Source: Burkholderiales bacterium (lineage in GTDB: Bacteria; Pseudomonadota; Gammaproteobacteria; Burkholderiales; Casimicrobiaceae). From it: a stretch of 9,562 nt of DNA. The translations under genes were made by a program, and so were the position numbers. Location of the stretch: NCBI GenBank assembly GCA_031275075.1, contig JAISPI010000089.1, forward strand, positions 1-9,562, written 5' to 3'. Below, piece after piece: positions 1 to 6,438 of the stretch (its first letter is position 1; every line of letters begins with the position of its first letter). A model generated the notes under the pieces. The model searched no databases. It was not told the DNA's origin and saw only the letters and a list, made by a program, of their open reading frames with translations.

Positions 1-17
1 GTGTCAATAACAGACAC
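1..17. repeat. Short inverted repeat at window edge
   Basis: The arms GTGTC (1-5) and GACAC (13-17) flank a 7-nt loop and are followed by TTT at 18-20. This could be the end of a terminator for a gene lying upstream of the window. The left part may be cut off, so stem length and function cannot be judged. Confidence 0.3.
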
Positions 18-59
18 TTTACCCAAACGGCTGCTCCAGCGGCCTCCTTTGCCGAGAAG

Positions 60-81
60 TACCGTCACCACACGGTATAAT
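60..81 (+). promoter_or_regulatory. Putative promoter with overlapping palindrome, upstream of the PEBP gene
   Basis: A perfect TATAAT -10 hexamer lies at 76-81. No good -35 hexamer sits 16-18 bp upstream, which is a weakness of the call. A 6-bp inverted repeat, TACCGT (60-65) and ACGGTA (72-77) with a 6-nt spacer, overlaps the first bases of the -10 box. That position would suit a repressor operator, or it may be chance. Transcription would start near 88, about 40 nt before the gene start at 130. Confidence 0.42.
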
Positions 82-129
82 GCTTAGAAGATATCCCCTT
101 GCCGCGCTGCCCTGATAAAGGAGATGACG

Positions 130-768
130 ATGAAACTGTGGAGCAACAGCTTTGCGGATTTGACCCCGATCCCCGGTGAACACGCGTTCGCTGTCATTGA
201 CGCAGCCCAACATGTTGCCTTGTCCGACAACCGTAACCCGCATCTGGCGTGGGACAATGTGCCGACCGGAACACACTCGTTCGTGCTGATTTGTCACGAC
301 AAGGATGTGCCGAGCCGGGGCGACGACGTTAACAAAGAAGGTCGTGAGATACCTGCGTCGTTGCCGCGCGTCGATTTTTTCCATTGGGTTTTGATTGATA
401 TTCCGGTCGCGCAGCGCGAAATCAACGTCGGCAGTCATAGCCATGGCGTCACACCACGCGGCAAACCGGGGCCGGAAACATCACTGGCGCCGGACGGTAT
501 GCGGCACGGCATTAACGATTTCACCGGCTGGTTCTCGGGCGACCCCGACATGCGCGGCGACTACTACGGCTATGACGGACCGTGCCCACCGTGGAACGAC
601 AGCATTGTCCATCACTACCTCTTTACGTTATATGCGCTTGATGTCCCCCGCCTCCGGGTAGACGGCAAGCTGAGCGGGCAAGCCGTGCGATTGGCAATGC
701 AAAAACATATTCTGGCGCAGGCTTCGCTGACCGGTTTGTACACACTGAACCCGCGGTTGGCAAAATAA
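130..768 (+). CDS. YbhB/YbcL-family (PEBP, Raf kinase inhibitor-like) protein
   Basis: A 212-residue protein of the phosphatidylethanolamine-binding protein superfamily, bacterial YbhB/YbcL branch. Family hallmarks are visible: an N-terminus MKLWSNSF with a following PIP; a ligand-site block with DKDVP, the run VNKEGREIP and FFHWVLIDIP; a C-terminal block YGYDGPCPPWND followed by HHYLFTLYALD; and a tail with HILAQASLTG. It is longer than E. coli YbhB (about 158 residues), because of a middle insertion common in longer proteobacterial members. No signal peptide is visible, so it is probably cytoplasmic. I chose ATG 130 over the in-frame ATG 124 because AAGGAG at 118-123 gives a 6-nt spacer to 130 but none to 124. 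Bacterial members have no well-established biochemical role; ligand binding is inferred from the fold. The lipoprotein gene starts 25 nt downstream. Confidence 0.92.
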   Translation: MKLWSNSFADLTPIPGEHAFAVIDAAQHVALSDNRNPHLAWDNVPTGTHSFVLICHDKDVPSRGDDVNKEGREIPASLPRVDFFHWVLIDIPVAQREINVGSHSHGVTPRGKPGPETSLAPDGMRHGINDFTGWFSGDPDMRGDYYGYDGPCPPWNDSIVHHYLFTLYALDVPRLRVDGKLSGQAVRLAMQKHILAQASLTGLYTLNPRLAK

Positions 769-793
769 CGACAACACCCCTGCAAAAAACACC

Positions 794-1042
794 ATGAAAA
801 AATACTTTCCCGTGCTGGCATTCGCTGTAACGGCTATGGCCGCAACCATACTGACCGGCTGCGGCGTTGAAACCGCCAGCACGGCGGCAACCGCAGCGCA
901 GATAAAAGCCGAAGAAGCCAAACGAGCGCAGGAGCAGTTGGAGGCGGCAAGGAAAGAAATTGATGCCGCCCATCAACTGATGCAGCAACGGATCGAGGAT
1001 GCCGACCGAAACGCGGCTCCGGCTGCTACCGCCGTACCGTAA
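794..1042 (+). CDS. Small lipoprotein with a helical, coiled-coil-prone mature region
   Basis: An 82-residue ORF with a textbook lipoprotein signal: MKK, a hydrophobic stretch, then lipobox LTGC with the lipidated cysteine at residue 23. The mature part is only about 60 residues. Residues 34-72 are rich in Ala, Glu, Lys and Gln (AAQIKAEEAKRAQEQLEAAR) and should form a long amphipathic helix or coiled coil. The tail is Ala/Pro-rich. There is no recognisable enzymatic domain. Likely role, by inference only: a small envelope-anchored structural or accessory protein. It lies 25 nt after the PEBP stop codon and could be co-transcribed with it, but no clear Shine-Dalgarno precedes ATG 794 (the upstream bases are A-rich). 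The lipobox makes it a credible gene despite its size. Confidence 0.8.
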   Translation: MKKYFPVLAFAVTAMAATILTGCGVETASTAATAAQIKAEEAKRAQEQLEAARKEIDAAHQLMQQRIEDADRNAAPAATAVP

Positions 1043-1141
1043 ATGTCGACTTGAATTTGTTTATTAGAATTTTTCCCATACCCCAAAATTCCATTACACT
1101 TCTGCCCTAAGCCCCAATCTCCGGTGGCTAGAGGAGGAAAT

Positions 1142-2869
1142 GTGCAAACAACAAAACGCATCATCGCGGCAGTTCTGTCGCTCGCTTTCATGTTGTTCAT
1201 TGCAAACCCGATGGTCGCGTGGGCTGCTGACGTTAATGCCGGAAATGCGGTCACGCTGGTCGGCTATATCACTGGCGCAACAGAACCCATGGTGATTACC
1301 CTTACCGCTGATATTCCGCTCGCCGCCCTGTTGGGAATCCCCAGCGGCAAAGATATCACGTTGAAAAGCGGTCATACGTCTGGCAATCCGCCGTATCGGC
1401 TGATCGGCGCGAACGGGGCGGATACCATCGAAAACCGCGGTACGCTGGTGCTTGATGGTATTACCGTGACTCACAATGTCGGCGAAGACGGTGTCGGCGT
1501 ATACAACACTGGTGCTGCTCTTCTTACCCTTAAAAGCGGCAAGATTTCCGGCAATTCTGATAGTAGCGGCGCTGGCGTATTCAATTCCGGGACATTTGAT
1601 ATGAGCGGAGGCGAGATTTCCGGCAACACGGCTACTTCTCTCGGTGGTGGTGTGTATAACAACACGAATGCCTCCTTCACGATACAAGGCGGAAAAATTT
1701 CCGGCAATACGGCTGAGGATGGCGGTGGTGTATTCAATTTTGGGGTATTTGCCATAAACGGTGGCGAGATCTCCGACAACACGGCGGTCTATGATGGTGG
1801 CGGCGTGTGCAACTATGCGCCTTCCCTCACCATGAGCAACGGTACGATCTCCAGAAACAGCGCCGAATATGGTGGCGGCATATTTGCGCGCTCCGGTAAC
1901 AGTCTTACCCTGAACGGTGGCACGATCTCCGGTAATACAGCGACCGAGTATGGCGGCGGCGTGTACAGCGACATCGTCTCCCTTGTAATGAACAACGGAA
2001 CCGTCTCTGAAAACGAGGCCCCGCATGGTGGTGGCCTGTACATCGAGAACAACGCGGCAACCTTCGCGCTGGAGGGCGGAACGATTTCCGGCAACATTTC
2101 TAACGGCCACGGCGGCGGCGTTTTCAGCAATGCCATCTCTTCCACCATGAAAGCCGGCGTTATCTCTGGCAATGAGGCTCACCACGGGGGAGGTATATAC
2201 CTCACCAACGCTTCCGGAACGTTCACAATGCAGGGCGGAATGATTTCTAACAACATTGCCAATGGCGGCGGCTCCGCTACCGGCGGTCATGGCGGCGGCG
2301 TGTTTAGCCGCGCCAGTTCTTTCACGATGAGCAGTAGCGAGGTCTCCGCTAATCGGGCCAGCCACGGAGGCGGCCTGTATATCGATAATGGCCTTTTTGC
2401 GATGAACAGCGGCAATATCTCCGGCAACCAAGCCGACCGCGGCGGCGGCATTTTTGTATATCAACTCAATACTGCCAATGCCCAAATAAATGGTGGCGCC
2501 ATTTCGAATAACAGGGCTGCTGTCAACGGCGGCGGTATTTGGGTAACAGACAGTCGCGTACAAAGCGCGCTTCAGACCCTCTCTGTGGCTAATGGCGTAG
2601 TGTTCTCAGGTAACAGGGCCGCAAACGCCTATGACCGCAACCCTGCTGACAACACGATATACAGCGCGCAGATACAAAAAGCCAACAACACCTGGTCGGC
2701 CTCACTCCCGCAGGGCTACAACAACTACGACATCAGCTATGTGTGGGGGCATTCGGTAACGTTCCCCGTTCCTGCGCTGAATCCGGCGATGTTGGTATTG
2801 CTGACGCTGATGTTAGGGGTGGTGGCGGCGGTTTGGCAAACGCAGTCCTTCGGCAAACGCAGGATGTGA
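1142..2869 (+). CDS. Exported right-handed parallel beta-helix repeat protein with a sorting-like C-terminus
   Basis: A 575-residue protein starting at GTG 1142. The purine-rich AGAGGAGG at 1130-1137 lies just upstream. The in-frame GTG at 1124 is upstream of that Shine-Dalgarno and is disfavoured. Residues 1-28 form a Sec signal peptide: TTKR, a hydrophobic core, then AWAA before DVNAG. After an N-terminal segment (about 30-104) come about 14 imperfect repeats of 20-24 residues with the pattern GG-x-ISGN-x-A-xx-GGG(V/I)(Y/F), typical of right-handed parallel beta-helix surface proteins and reminiscent of chlamydial Pmp repeats. A Ser/Asn/Tyr-rich stretch follows, then VPALN (543-547), a hydrophobic segment (about 549-566) and the basic end FGKRRM. 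This resembles an IPTL-CTERM sorting signal but lacks the usual WG. The protein is probably surface-anchored or secreted; adhesin is a guess. No autotransporter beta-barrel is present. No convincing promoter was seen in the 99-nt gap upstream. Confidence 0.85.
   Translation: MQTTKRIIAAVLSLAFMLFIANPMVAWAADVNAGNAVTLVGYITGATEPMVITLTADIPLAALLGIPSGKDITLKSGHTSGNPPYRLIGANGADTIENRGTLVLDGITVTHNVGEDGVGVYNTGAALLTLKSGKISGNSDSSGAGVFNSGTFDMSGGEISGNTATSLGGGVYNNTNASFTIQGGKISGNTAEDGGGVFNFGVFAINGGEISDNTAVYDGGGVCNYAPSLTMSNGTISRNSAEYGGGIFARSGNSLTLNGGTISGNTATEYGGGVYSDIVSLVMNNGTVSENEAPHGGGLYIENNAATFALEGGTISGNISNGHGGGVFSNAISSTMKAGVISGNEAHHGGGIYLTNASGTFTMQGGMISNNIANGGGSATGGHGGGVFSRASSFTMSSSEVSANRASHGGGLYIDNGLFAMNSGNISGNQADRGGGIFVYQLNTANAQINGGAISNNRAAVNGGGIWVTDSRVQSALQTLSVANGVVFSGNRAANAYDRNPADNTIYSAQIQKANNTWSASLPQGYNNYDISYVWGHSVTFPVPALNPAMLVLLTLMLGVVAAVWQTQSFGKRRM
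1454..2635 (+). repeat. Tandem degenerate repeats encoding beta-helix coils
   Basis: Within the surface-protein gene, residues 105-498 carry about 14 copies of a 20-24-residue unit. Examples in order: GKISGN, GEISGN, GKISGN, GEISDN, GTISRN, GTISGN, GTVSEN, GTISGN, GVISGN, GMISNN, SEVSAN, GNISGN, GAISNN. Each is followed by a GGG(V/I/L)(Y/F) turn, and degenerate copies lie at both ends (VTHN...GVGVYN and VVFSGNRA). At DNA level the units are 60-70 bp with short shared blocks such as atctccggcaa and ggtggcggc. They are diverged rather than identical, so recent copy-number change is not evident. Confidence 0.85.
2768..2866 (+). other. Divergent IPTL-CTERM-like sorting tail (protein segment)
   Basis: This codes for residues 543-575 of the beta-helix protein: VPALN, then a hydrophobic run (AMLVLLTLMLGVVAAVW), then a short spacer and the basic end GKRRM. 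The three-part layout (short Pro-containing motif, transmembrane helix, basic tail) is that of PEP-CTERM/IPTL-CTERM signals processed by exosortases. The canonical IPTL-x-x-WG core is only partly matched (VPAL, no WG). A plain C-terminal membrane anchor is the alternative. Confidence 0.5.
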
Positions 2870-2980
2870 TTTACAGGAACGGGGGAGCCGGGTTTGCGAC
2901 CGCATGATGGGACGACAGCACCAAGAGCCTGATACCTGACTTCCGCCGCTCCGTAAAACACGTTACCATCTAAAATGCCG

Positions 2981-3027
2981 CGCGTTTTCCGTTGCTTTAC
3001 AATCTCCCTTCTGGAATGGGAAACGCG
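2981..3027 (+). other. 13-bp RNA hairpin in the glnA upstream region
   Basis: Positions 2981-2993 pair with 3015-3027 (arms starting CGCGTTTTCC and ending GGGAAACGCG) over 13 consecutive base pairs including two G-U wobbles, with a 21-nt loop. A run of seven T begins at 3040, 12 nt after the stem, which is too far for a standard terminator. It could be an unusual terminator of the beta-helix gene or a structured leader of glnA. The rest of the 268-nt gap 2870-3137 holds no credible gene. I saw no convincing sigma-70 or sigma-54 promoter there. Confidence 0.5.
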
Positions 3028-3137
3028 GTGATTTGCCGATTTTTTTGAGACCCTCCATGCCGCAGGCAATAAGCTCGCGGGTTTTTGAGGGTATTGCGCT
3101 GTTTTAACGCGCGTTGTGAGTGTTTCAGGAGCCTACC

Positions 3138-4550
3138 ATGCCTACCGTTGCCGCAGTTCTTTCGATGATTCGGGAACACGAAGTACGTTTTGTCGATTTC
3201 CGGCTCACCGACACGCTGGGAAAAGAGCACCATATGACGGTGCCGTCCCGGCTGGTCGATGAAGACCTCTTCGAGCAGGGTCATCCGTTCGACGGGTCGT
3301 CGTTCAGTGGGTGGAAGGGCATTCAGGCGTCCGATATGTTGCTGATGCCCGATGCCAACACCGCCGTGCTCGATCCGTTCATGGACGAGCCGACGCTTAA
3401 TCTCTTTTGCGACGTGGTCGATCCGGCCGACGGCAAAGGCTATTCGCGCGACCCGCGTTCGCTCGCCCGCCGCGCCGAGGCGTACCTCAAATCGACCGGC
3501 ATCGCCGACACCGCCTATTTCGGCCCGGAGCCGGAGTTTTTCGTTTTCGATGCGGTCGAGTGGGGCATCGACATGTCGGGTTGCCATTGCAAGATTTTTT
3601 CGGATGAAGCACCGTGGATGTCGTCCGAAAAAATGGAGGGCGGCAACCCCGGTCACCGGCCGCGCGTCAAGGGCGGCTACCTGCCGGTGCCGCCGGTCGA
3701 CAGTCTGCACAATCTGCGTTCGGAGATGTGTCTGATGCTCGAAAAAATGGGCGTGCCGGTCGAGATTCATCATCACGAAGTCGGCTGCGCCGGACAGTGC
3801 GAAATCGGCACCCGTTTTTCAACGCTGGTGCAACGTGCCGACTGGCTGCAAATTCTCAAATACGTCGTTCACAATGTCGCACACAATTACGGCAAAACGG
3901 CAACGTTCATGCCCAAGCCGATCGTCGGTGACAACGGCTCCGGTATGCACGTCCATCAATCGCTGTGGAAGGATGGCAAAAACCTGTTTTCCGGCGATGG
4001 TTACGCTGGTCTGTCGGAAACGGCGTTGTATTACATCGGCGGTATCATCAAGCATGCGCGGGCACTGAACGCGATCACCAATCCCGGCATCAATTCGTAC
4101 CGTCGGCTGGTACCGGGCTTCGAGGCGCCGGTAAAGCTCGCCTATTCGTCGCGCAACCGTTCGGCGTCGATCCGCATTCCTTACGTCGCCAACCCGAAGG
4201 GGCGCCGGATCGAAGCGCGCTTCCCCGATCCAACCGCCAACCCTTATCTGGCTTTCGCGGCGTTGATGATGGCGGGTCTCGACGGCATCCAAAACAAAAT
4301 CCATCCGGGCGACCCCGCCGACAAGAACCTCTACGATCTGCCGCCGGAAGAAAACGCGAAAATTCCAACCGTGTGCTCAAGCCTCGATCAGGCGCTGGAA
4401 CATCTCCGTCGCGACCGCGAATTCCTAACGCGCGGCGGTGTGTTTTCGAACGACTTGCTCGACGGCTTCATTGCATTGAAAGAAGAAGAGGTAACGCGTA
4501 TGCGAATGGCGGTGCATCCGATCGAGTACGATTTGTATTACAGCCTGTAG
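3138..4550 (+). CDS. glnA: Glutamine synthetase, type I (GSI-beta)
   Basis: A 470-residue, full-length glutamine synthetase that makes glutamine from glutamate, ammonia and ATP in the cytoplasm as a dodecamer. Signatures in order: the beta-Grasp N-terminus with FDGSSFSGWKGI; EPEFFVFD of the metal/glutamate site; KGGYLPVPPVDS; EIHHHEVGCAGQCEIG; the nucleotide-site loop NGSGMHVHQS (from residue 266); NPGINSYRRLVPGFEAPV; and NRSASIRIP. Tyr399 in NLYDLPPEE matches the Tyr adenylylated by GlnE in enterobacteria, which places it in the adenylylation-controlled class. Start ATG 3138 has AGGAG at 3127-3131 with a 6-nt spacer; the in-frame GTG at 3120 lies upstream of that site. The DUF4124-like gene begins 2 nt after the stop. 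NtrC/sigma-54 control is usual for the family, but I could not find a good site in the upstream sequence. Confidence 0.98.
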   Translation: MPTVAAVLSMIREHEVRFVDFRLTDTLGKEHHMTVPSRLVDEDLFEQGHPFDGSSFSGWKGIQASDMLLMPDANTAVLDPFMDEPTLNLFCDVVDPADGKGYSRDPRSLARRAEAYLKSTGIADTAYFGPEPEFFVFDAVEWGIDMSGCHCKIFSDEAPWMSSEKMEGGNPGHRPRVKGGYLPVPPVDSLHNLRSEMCLMLEKMGVPVEIHHHEVGCAGQCEIGTRFSTLVQRADWLQILKYVVHNVAHNYGKTATFMPKPIVGDNGSGMHVHQSLWKDGKNLFSGDGYAGLSETALYYIGGIIKHARALNAITNPGINSYRRLVPGFEAPVKLAYSSRNRSASIRIPYVANPKGRRIEARFPDPTANPYLAFAALMMAGLDGIQNKIHPGDPADKNLYDLPPEENAKIPTVCSSLDQALEHLRRDREFLTRGGVFSNDLLDGFIALKEEEVTRMRMAVHPIEYDLYYSL

Positions 4551-4552
4551 AA

Positions 4553-5080
4553 ATGAAAAAGATTTTTGTTCCGTTTTTGAAAACAGCACGCCGTGCATCT
4601 GTTCGGAGCGTGGCGTGTTGTTTCAGTGTTTTCGTGGGCGGTATTTCCGCGTTATATGCCGGCCATGCTGTTGCTGAAATTTGCGTTTTCGAAAACGACA
4701 GCGGGCAAATGTTGTACACCAACGTCTCCCCGGGGCCTGATTGGAAAAAACGTCAATGTTTTGCCACGGTCGAGCCACCACCGGCAGCAAAAAAGGATGC
4801 TGCGTCACCGGCCGTGCGCAGCACGTTGCCGAAAGTGTCTTCTGAGAGGCAGAAAGAGCGCGATGCGATGCGCCGCAAAGTCATCGAAGACGAGTTGACG
4901 GCCGAAAGCAAATTGCTCGAAGAAGCACGCGTCGCTTACGCGAATGGCGCGCCGCCGGCTTTGCCGGAAGAATTTCTCAACCCGCAGAAATACGCCGCCC
5001 GGATCGCGCGGTTGCGCGAATCGGTCGGTCTGCATGAACGTAACGTCGAGGCGTTGAAAAAAGAATTCGCCAGAATGTGA
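4553..5080 (+). CDS. Exported DUF4124-like protein, second gene of the glnA unit
   Basis: A 175-residue protein. Residues 1-41 look like a signal peptide with a long basic n-region (MKKIFVPFLKTARRASVRS), a hydrophobic core and an AVA cleavage site before EICVF. The mature N-terminus (ICVFENDSGQMLYTNVSP ... KRQCF) fits the DUF4124 pattern of an aromatic/acidic strand, a Gly turn, then Y-(S/T)-(D/N)-x-x-P, with two cysteines that could pair. An Ala/Pro linker follows, then a charged, helical C-terminal half (about 100-175; QKERDAMRRKV, LHERNVEALKKEF) that could form a coiled coil. No Shine-Dalgarno precedes ATG 4553, so translation is probably coupled to glnA termination 2 nt upstream. A DUF4124 gene after glnA is a known arrangement in Betaproteobacteria. 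Its function is unknown; periplasmic location is inferred. Confidence 0.85.
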   Translation: MKKIFVPFLKTARRASVRSVACCFSVFVGGISALYAGHAVAEICVFENDSGQMLYTNVSPGPDWKKRQCFATVEPPPAAKKDAASPAVRSTLPKVSSERQKERDAMRRKVIEDELTAESKLLEEARVAYANGAPPALPEEFLNPQKYAARIARLRESVGLHERNVEALKKEFARM

Positions 5081-5123
5081 ACCATGTCAGAGGCGTCGCT
5101 ATAAACCTTAGCCCTATCTATAG

Positions 5124-5152
5124 CCGTAGCCCTAATAAGGTTACGGTTTTTT
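5124..5152 (+). terminator. Rho-independent terminator of the glnA unit
   Basis: CCGTA (5124-5128) pairs with TACGG (5142-5146), and inside it CCT (5131-5133) pairs with AGG (5138-5140) around an AATA loop. A run of six T follows immediately (5147-5152). An alternative pairing, AACCTTA (5104-5110) with TAAGGTT (5136-5142), is mutually exclusive with it. The position 44 nt after the DUF4124-like stop fits transcription termination. Confidence 0.75.
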
Positions 5153-5197
5153 GTTTGTCGTTTCAGAAAAAACACTCACAGCACAGCTCCTATAAGG

Positions 5198-5206
5198 TGC
5201 TAGAAT
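5198..5206 (+). promoter_or_regulatory. Putative extended -10 promoter for sucCD
   Basis: TGCTAGAAT reads as an extended -10 element (TG-N followed by TAGAAT at 5201-5206, 5 of 6 matches to TATAAT). No good -35 is present at 16-18 bp, which extended -10 promoters can tolerate. It lies after the terminator and about 55 nt before the sucC start, the expected place for an independent sucCD promoter. Confidence 0.42.
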
Positions 5207-5260
5207 CGGACGAATCGATTTTTTCAACGTCCTTCGACGCCTTTCCCCAAGAGGTTTATC

Positions 5261-6427
5261 GTGAAAATCCATGAGCATCAAGGCAAAGAAATTCTCAAAA
5301 CTTTTAATGTTCCTGTACCACGCGGCCAAGTCGCGTTTTCCGTTGACGAAGCCGTAAGCGCCGCGAAATCGCTTGGGGGAGAAGTATGGGTTGTCAAAGC
5401 GCAGATTCATGCGGGCGGTCGCGGTAAAGGCGGCGGTGTCAAACTGGCGCGTTCGCTCGACGAAGTGCGTTCTATCGCGCAAGCGATGCTGGGCATGCAA
5501 CTCGTCACCCACCAGACCGGTCCGGAGGGGCAAAAGGTTCGCCGTCTGTGGGTCGAAGAAGGAGCCAATATCAAAAAAGAGTTTTACGCCGGCATCGTGA
5601 TCGATCGCAATACGCAAACGCCGTGTTTAATGGTATCGAGCGAAGGCGGTATGGATATTGAAGAGGTTGCCGCAAAAACGCCGGAGAAAATTCACAAAGT
5701 CTGGGTTGATCCTGTCGCCGGCTTGAGTCAAGCGCAAGCCACCGACGCGGCGCGAACGATCGGCATTCCCGACGCGTCGCTCGCGCAAGCCGCGCTGGTG
5801 TTGCAAGGATTGTTCAAAGCATTCTGGGAAACCGATGCCTCGTTGCTCGAAATCAACCCACTGATTCTCGAAGGCAACGGCACGTTGAGGGCGCTGGACG
5901 CCAAATTCAATTTCGACAGCAATGCACTGTTTCGCCATCCGGAGATCGTCGCGTTGCGCGATTTTGACGAGGAAAACCCGGCTGAGATTGAGGCATCGAA
6001 ATACGATTTGTCGTACATCACGCTCGACGGCAACATCGGCTGCCTGGTCAACGGCGCCGGTTTGGCAATGGCGACGATGGATACGATCAAGCTGTTCGGC
6101 GGTTCGCCCGCCAATTTTCTCGATGTCGGCGGCGGCGCCACCGCCGAGAAAGTCACCGCCGCCTTCAAGATCATGTTGTCGAACAGGCAGGTCAAAGGCA
6201 TTCTGGTCAATATTTTCGGCGGCATCATGCGATGCGACACGATTGCCGAAGGCGTGATTGCAGCAGCACGGGAAGTGAACCTCACCGTGCCGCTGGTCGT
6301 GCGGATGAAGGGCACCAATGAAGAACTCGGCAAACAATTGCTCAAGGCGTCCGGTCTACCGATTATTCCAGCAGATAACATGGGCGAAGCGGCGCAAAAA
6401 ATTGTCGATGCCGTAACGGCTCGATAA
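5261..6427 (+). CDS. sucC: Succinyl-CoA synthetase (ADP-forming), beta subunit
   Basis: A 388-residue, full-length beta subunit of the TCA-cycle enzyme that interconverts succinyl-CoA + NDP + Pi and succinate + CoA + NTP. The ATP-grasp half shows MKIHEHQGKEIL (family form MNLHEYQAK), VVKAQIHAGGRGKGGGV for nucleotide binding, SSEGGMDIEEVA, and LEINPLI plus DAKFNFD for Mg/nucleotide contacts. The ligase half shows GNIGCLVNGAGLAMATMD (from residue 257), NFLDVGGGA, and VNIFGGIMRCD. It starts at GTG 5261; AAGAGG at 5249-5254 gives a 6-nt spacer. sucD follows after 11 nt, forming the usual alpha/beta pair. The 2-oxoglutarate dehydrogenase genes are not adjacent, unlike in E. coli. Confidence 0.98.
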   Translation: MKIHEHQGKEILKTFNVPVPRGQVAFSVDEAVSAAKSLGGEVWVVKAQIHAGGRGKGGGVKLARSLDEVRSIAQAMLGMQLVTHQTGPEGQKVRRLWVEEGANIKKEFYAGIVIDRNTQTPCLMVSSEGGMDIEEVAAKTPEKIHKVWVDPVAGLSQAQATDAARTIGIPDASLAQAALVLQGLFKAFWETDASLLEINPLILEGNGTLRALDAKFNFDSNALFRHPEIVALRDFDEENPAEIEASKYDLSYITLDGNIGCLVNGAGLAMATMDTIKLFGGSPANFLDVGGGATAEKVTAAFKIMLSNRQVKGILVNIFGGIMRCDTIAEGVIAAAREVNLTVPLVVRMKGTNEELGKQLLKASGLPIIPADNMGEAAQKIVDAVTAR

Positions 6428-6438
6428 GGAGAACAACG

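Noticed and set aside
1065..1070. TAGAAT as a -10 box for the beta-helix gene
   Set aside because: No -35-like hexamer at 16-18 bp and no extended TG motif; common in A/T-rich gaps.
1124..1141. Upstream GTG start for the beta-helix protein
   Set aside because: It would place the Shine-Dalgarno AGGAGG inside the coding region and add six residues before the signal peptide.
1094..2563. A 489-codon open frame on the minus strand, antisense to the beta-helix gene
   Set aside because: It arises because the repeats lack stop codons in that frame. The + strand frame has a signal peptide, a repeat fold and a ribosome site; the minus frame has no recognisable domain.
1454..2635. CRISPR-like array
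   Set aside because: The repeats are in-frame, degenerate, contiguous and coding, without conserved repeats separated by unique spacers.
3012..3026. Possible sigma-54 promoter (GG-N10-GC spacing) upstream of glnA
   Set aside because: Only the GG and GC pairs fit; the TGGCAC and TTGC elements are poorly matched, and the site lies inside the hairpin arm.
2997..3776. A 259-codon minus-strand open frame over the glnA start and leader
   Set aside because: It is His/Arg-rich without domain features and overlaps highly conserved glnA sequence; a GC-biased shadow.
3965..4552. In-frame upstream extension of the DUF4124-like ORF into glnA
   Set aside because: The extension overlaps conserved glnA codons in another frame. 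The signal peptide begins at ATG 4553, directly after the glnA stop.
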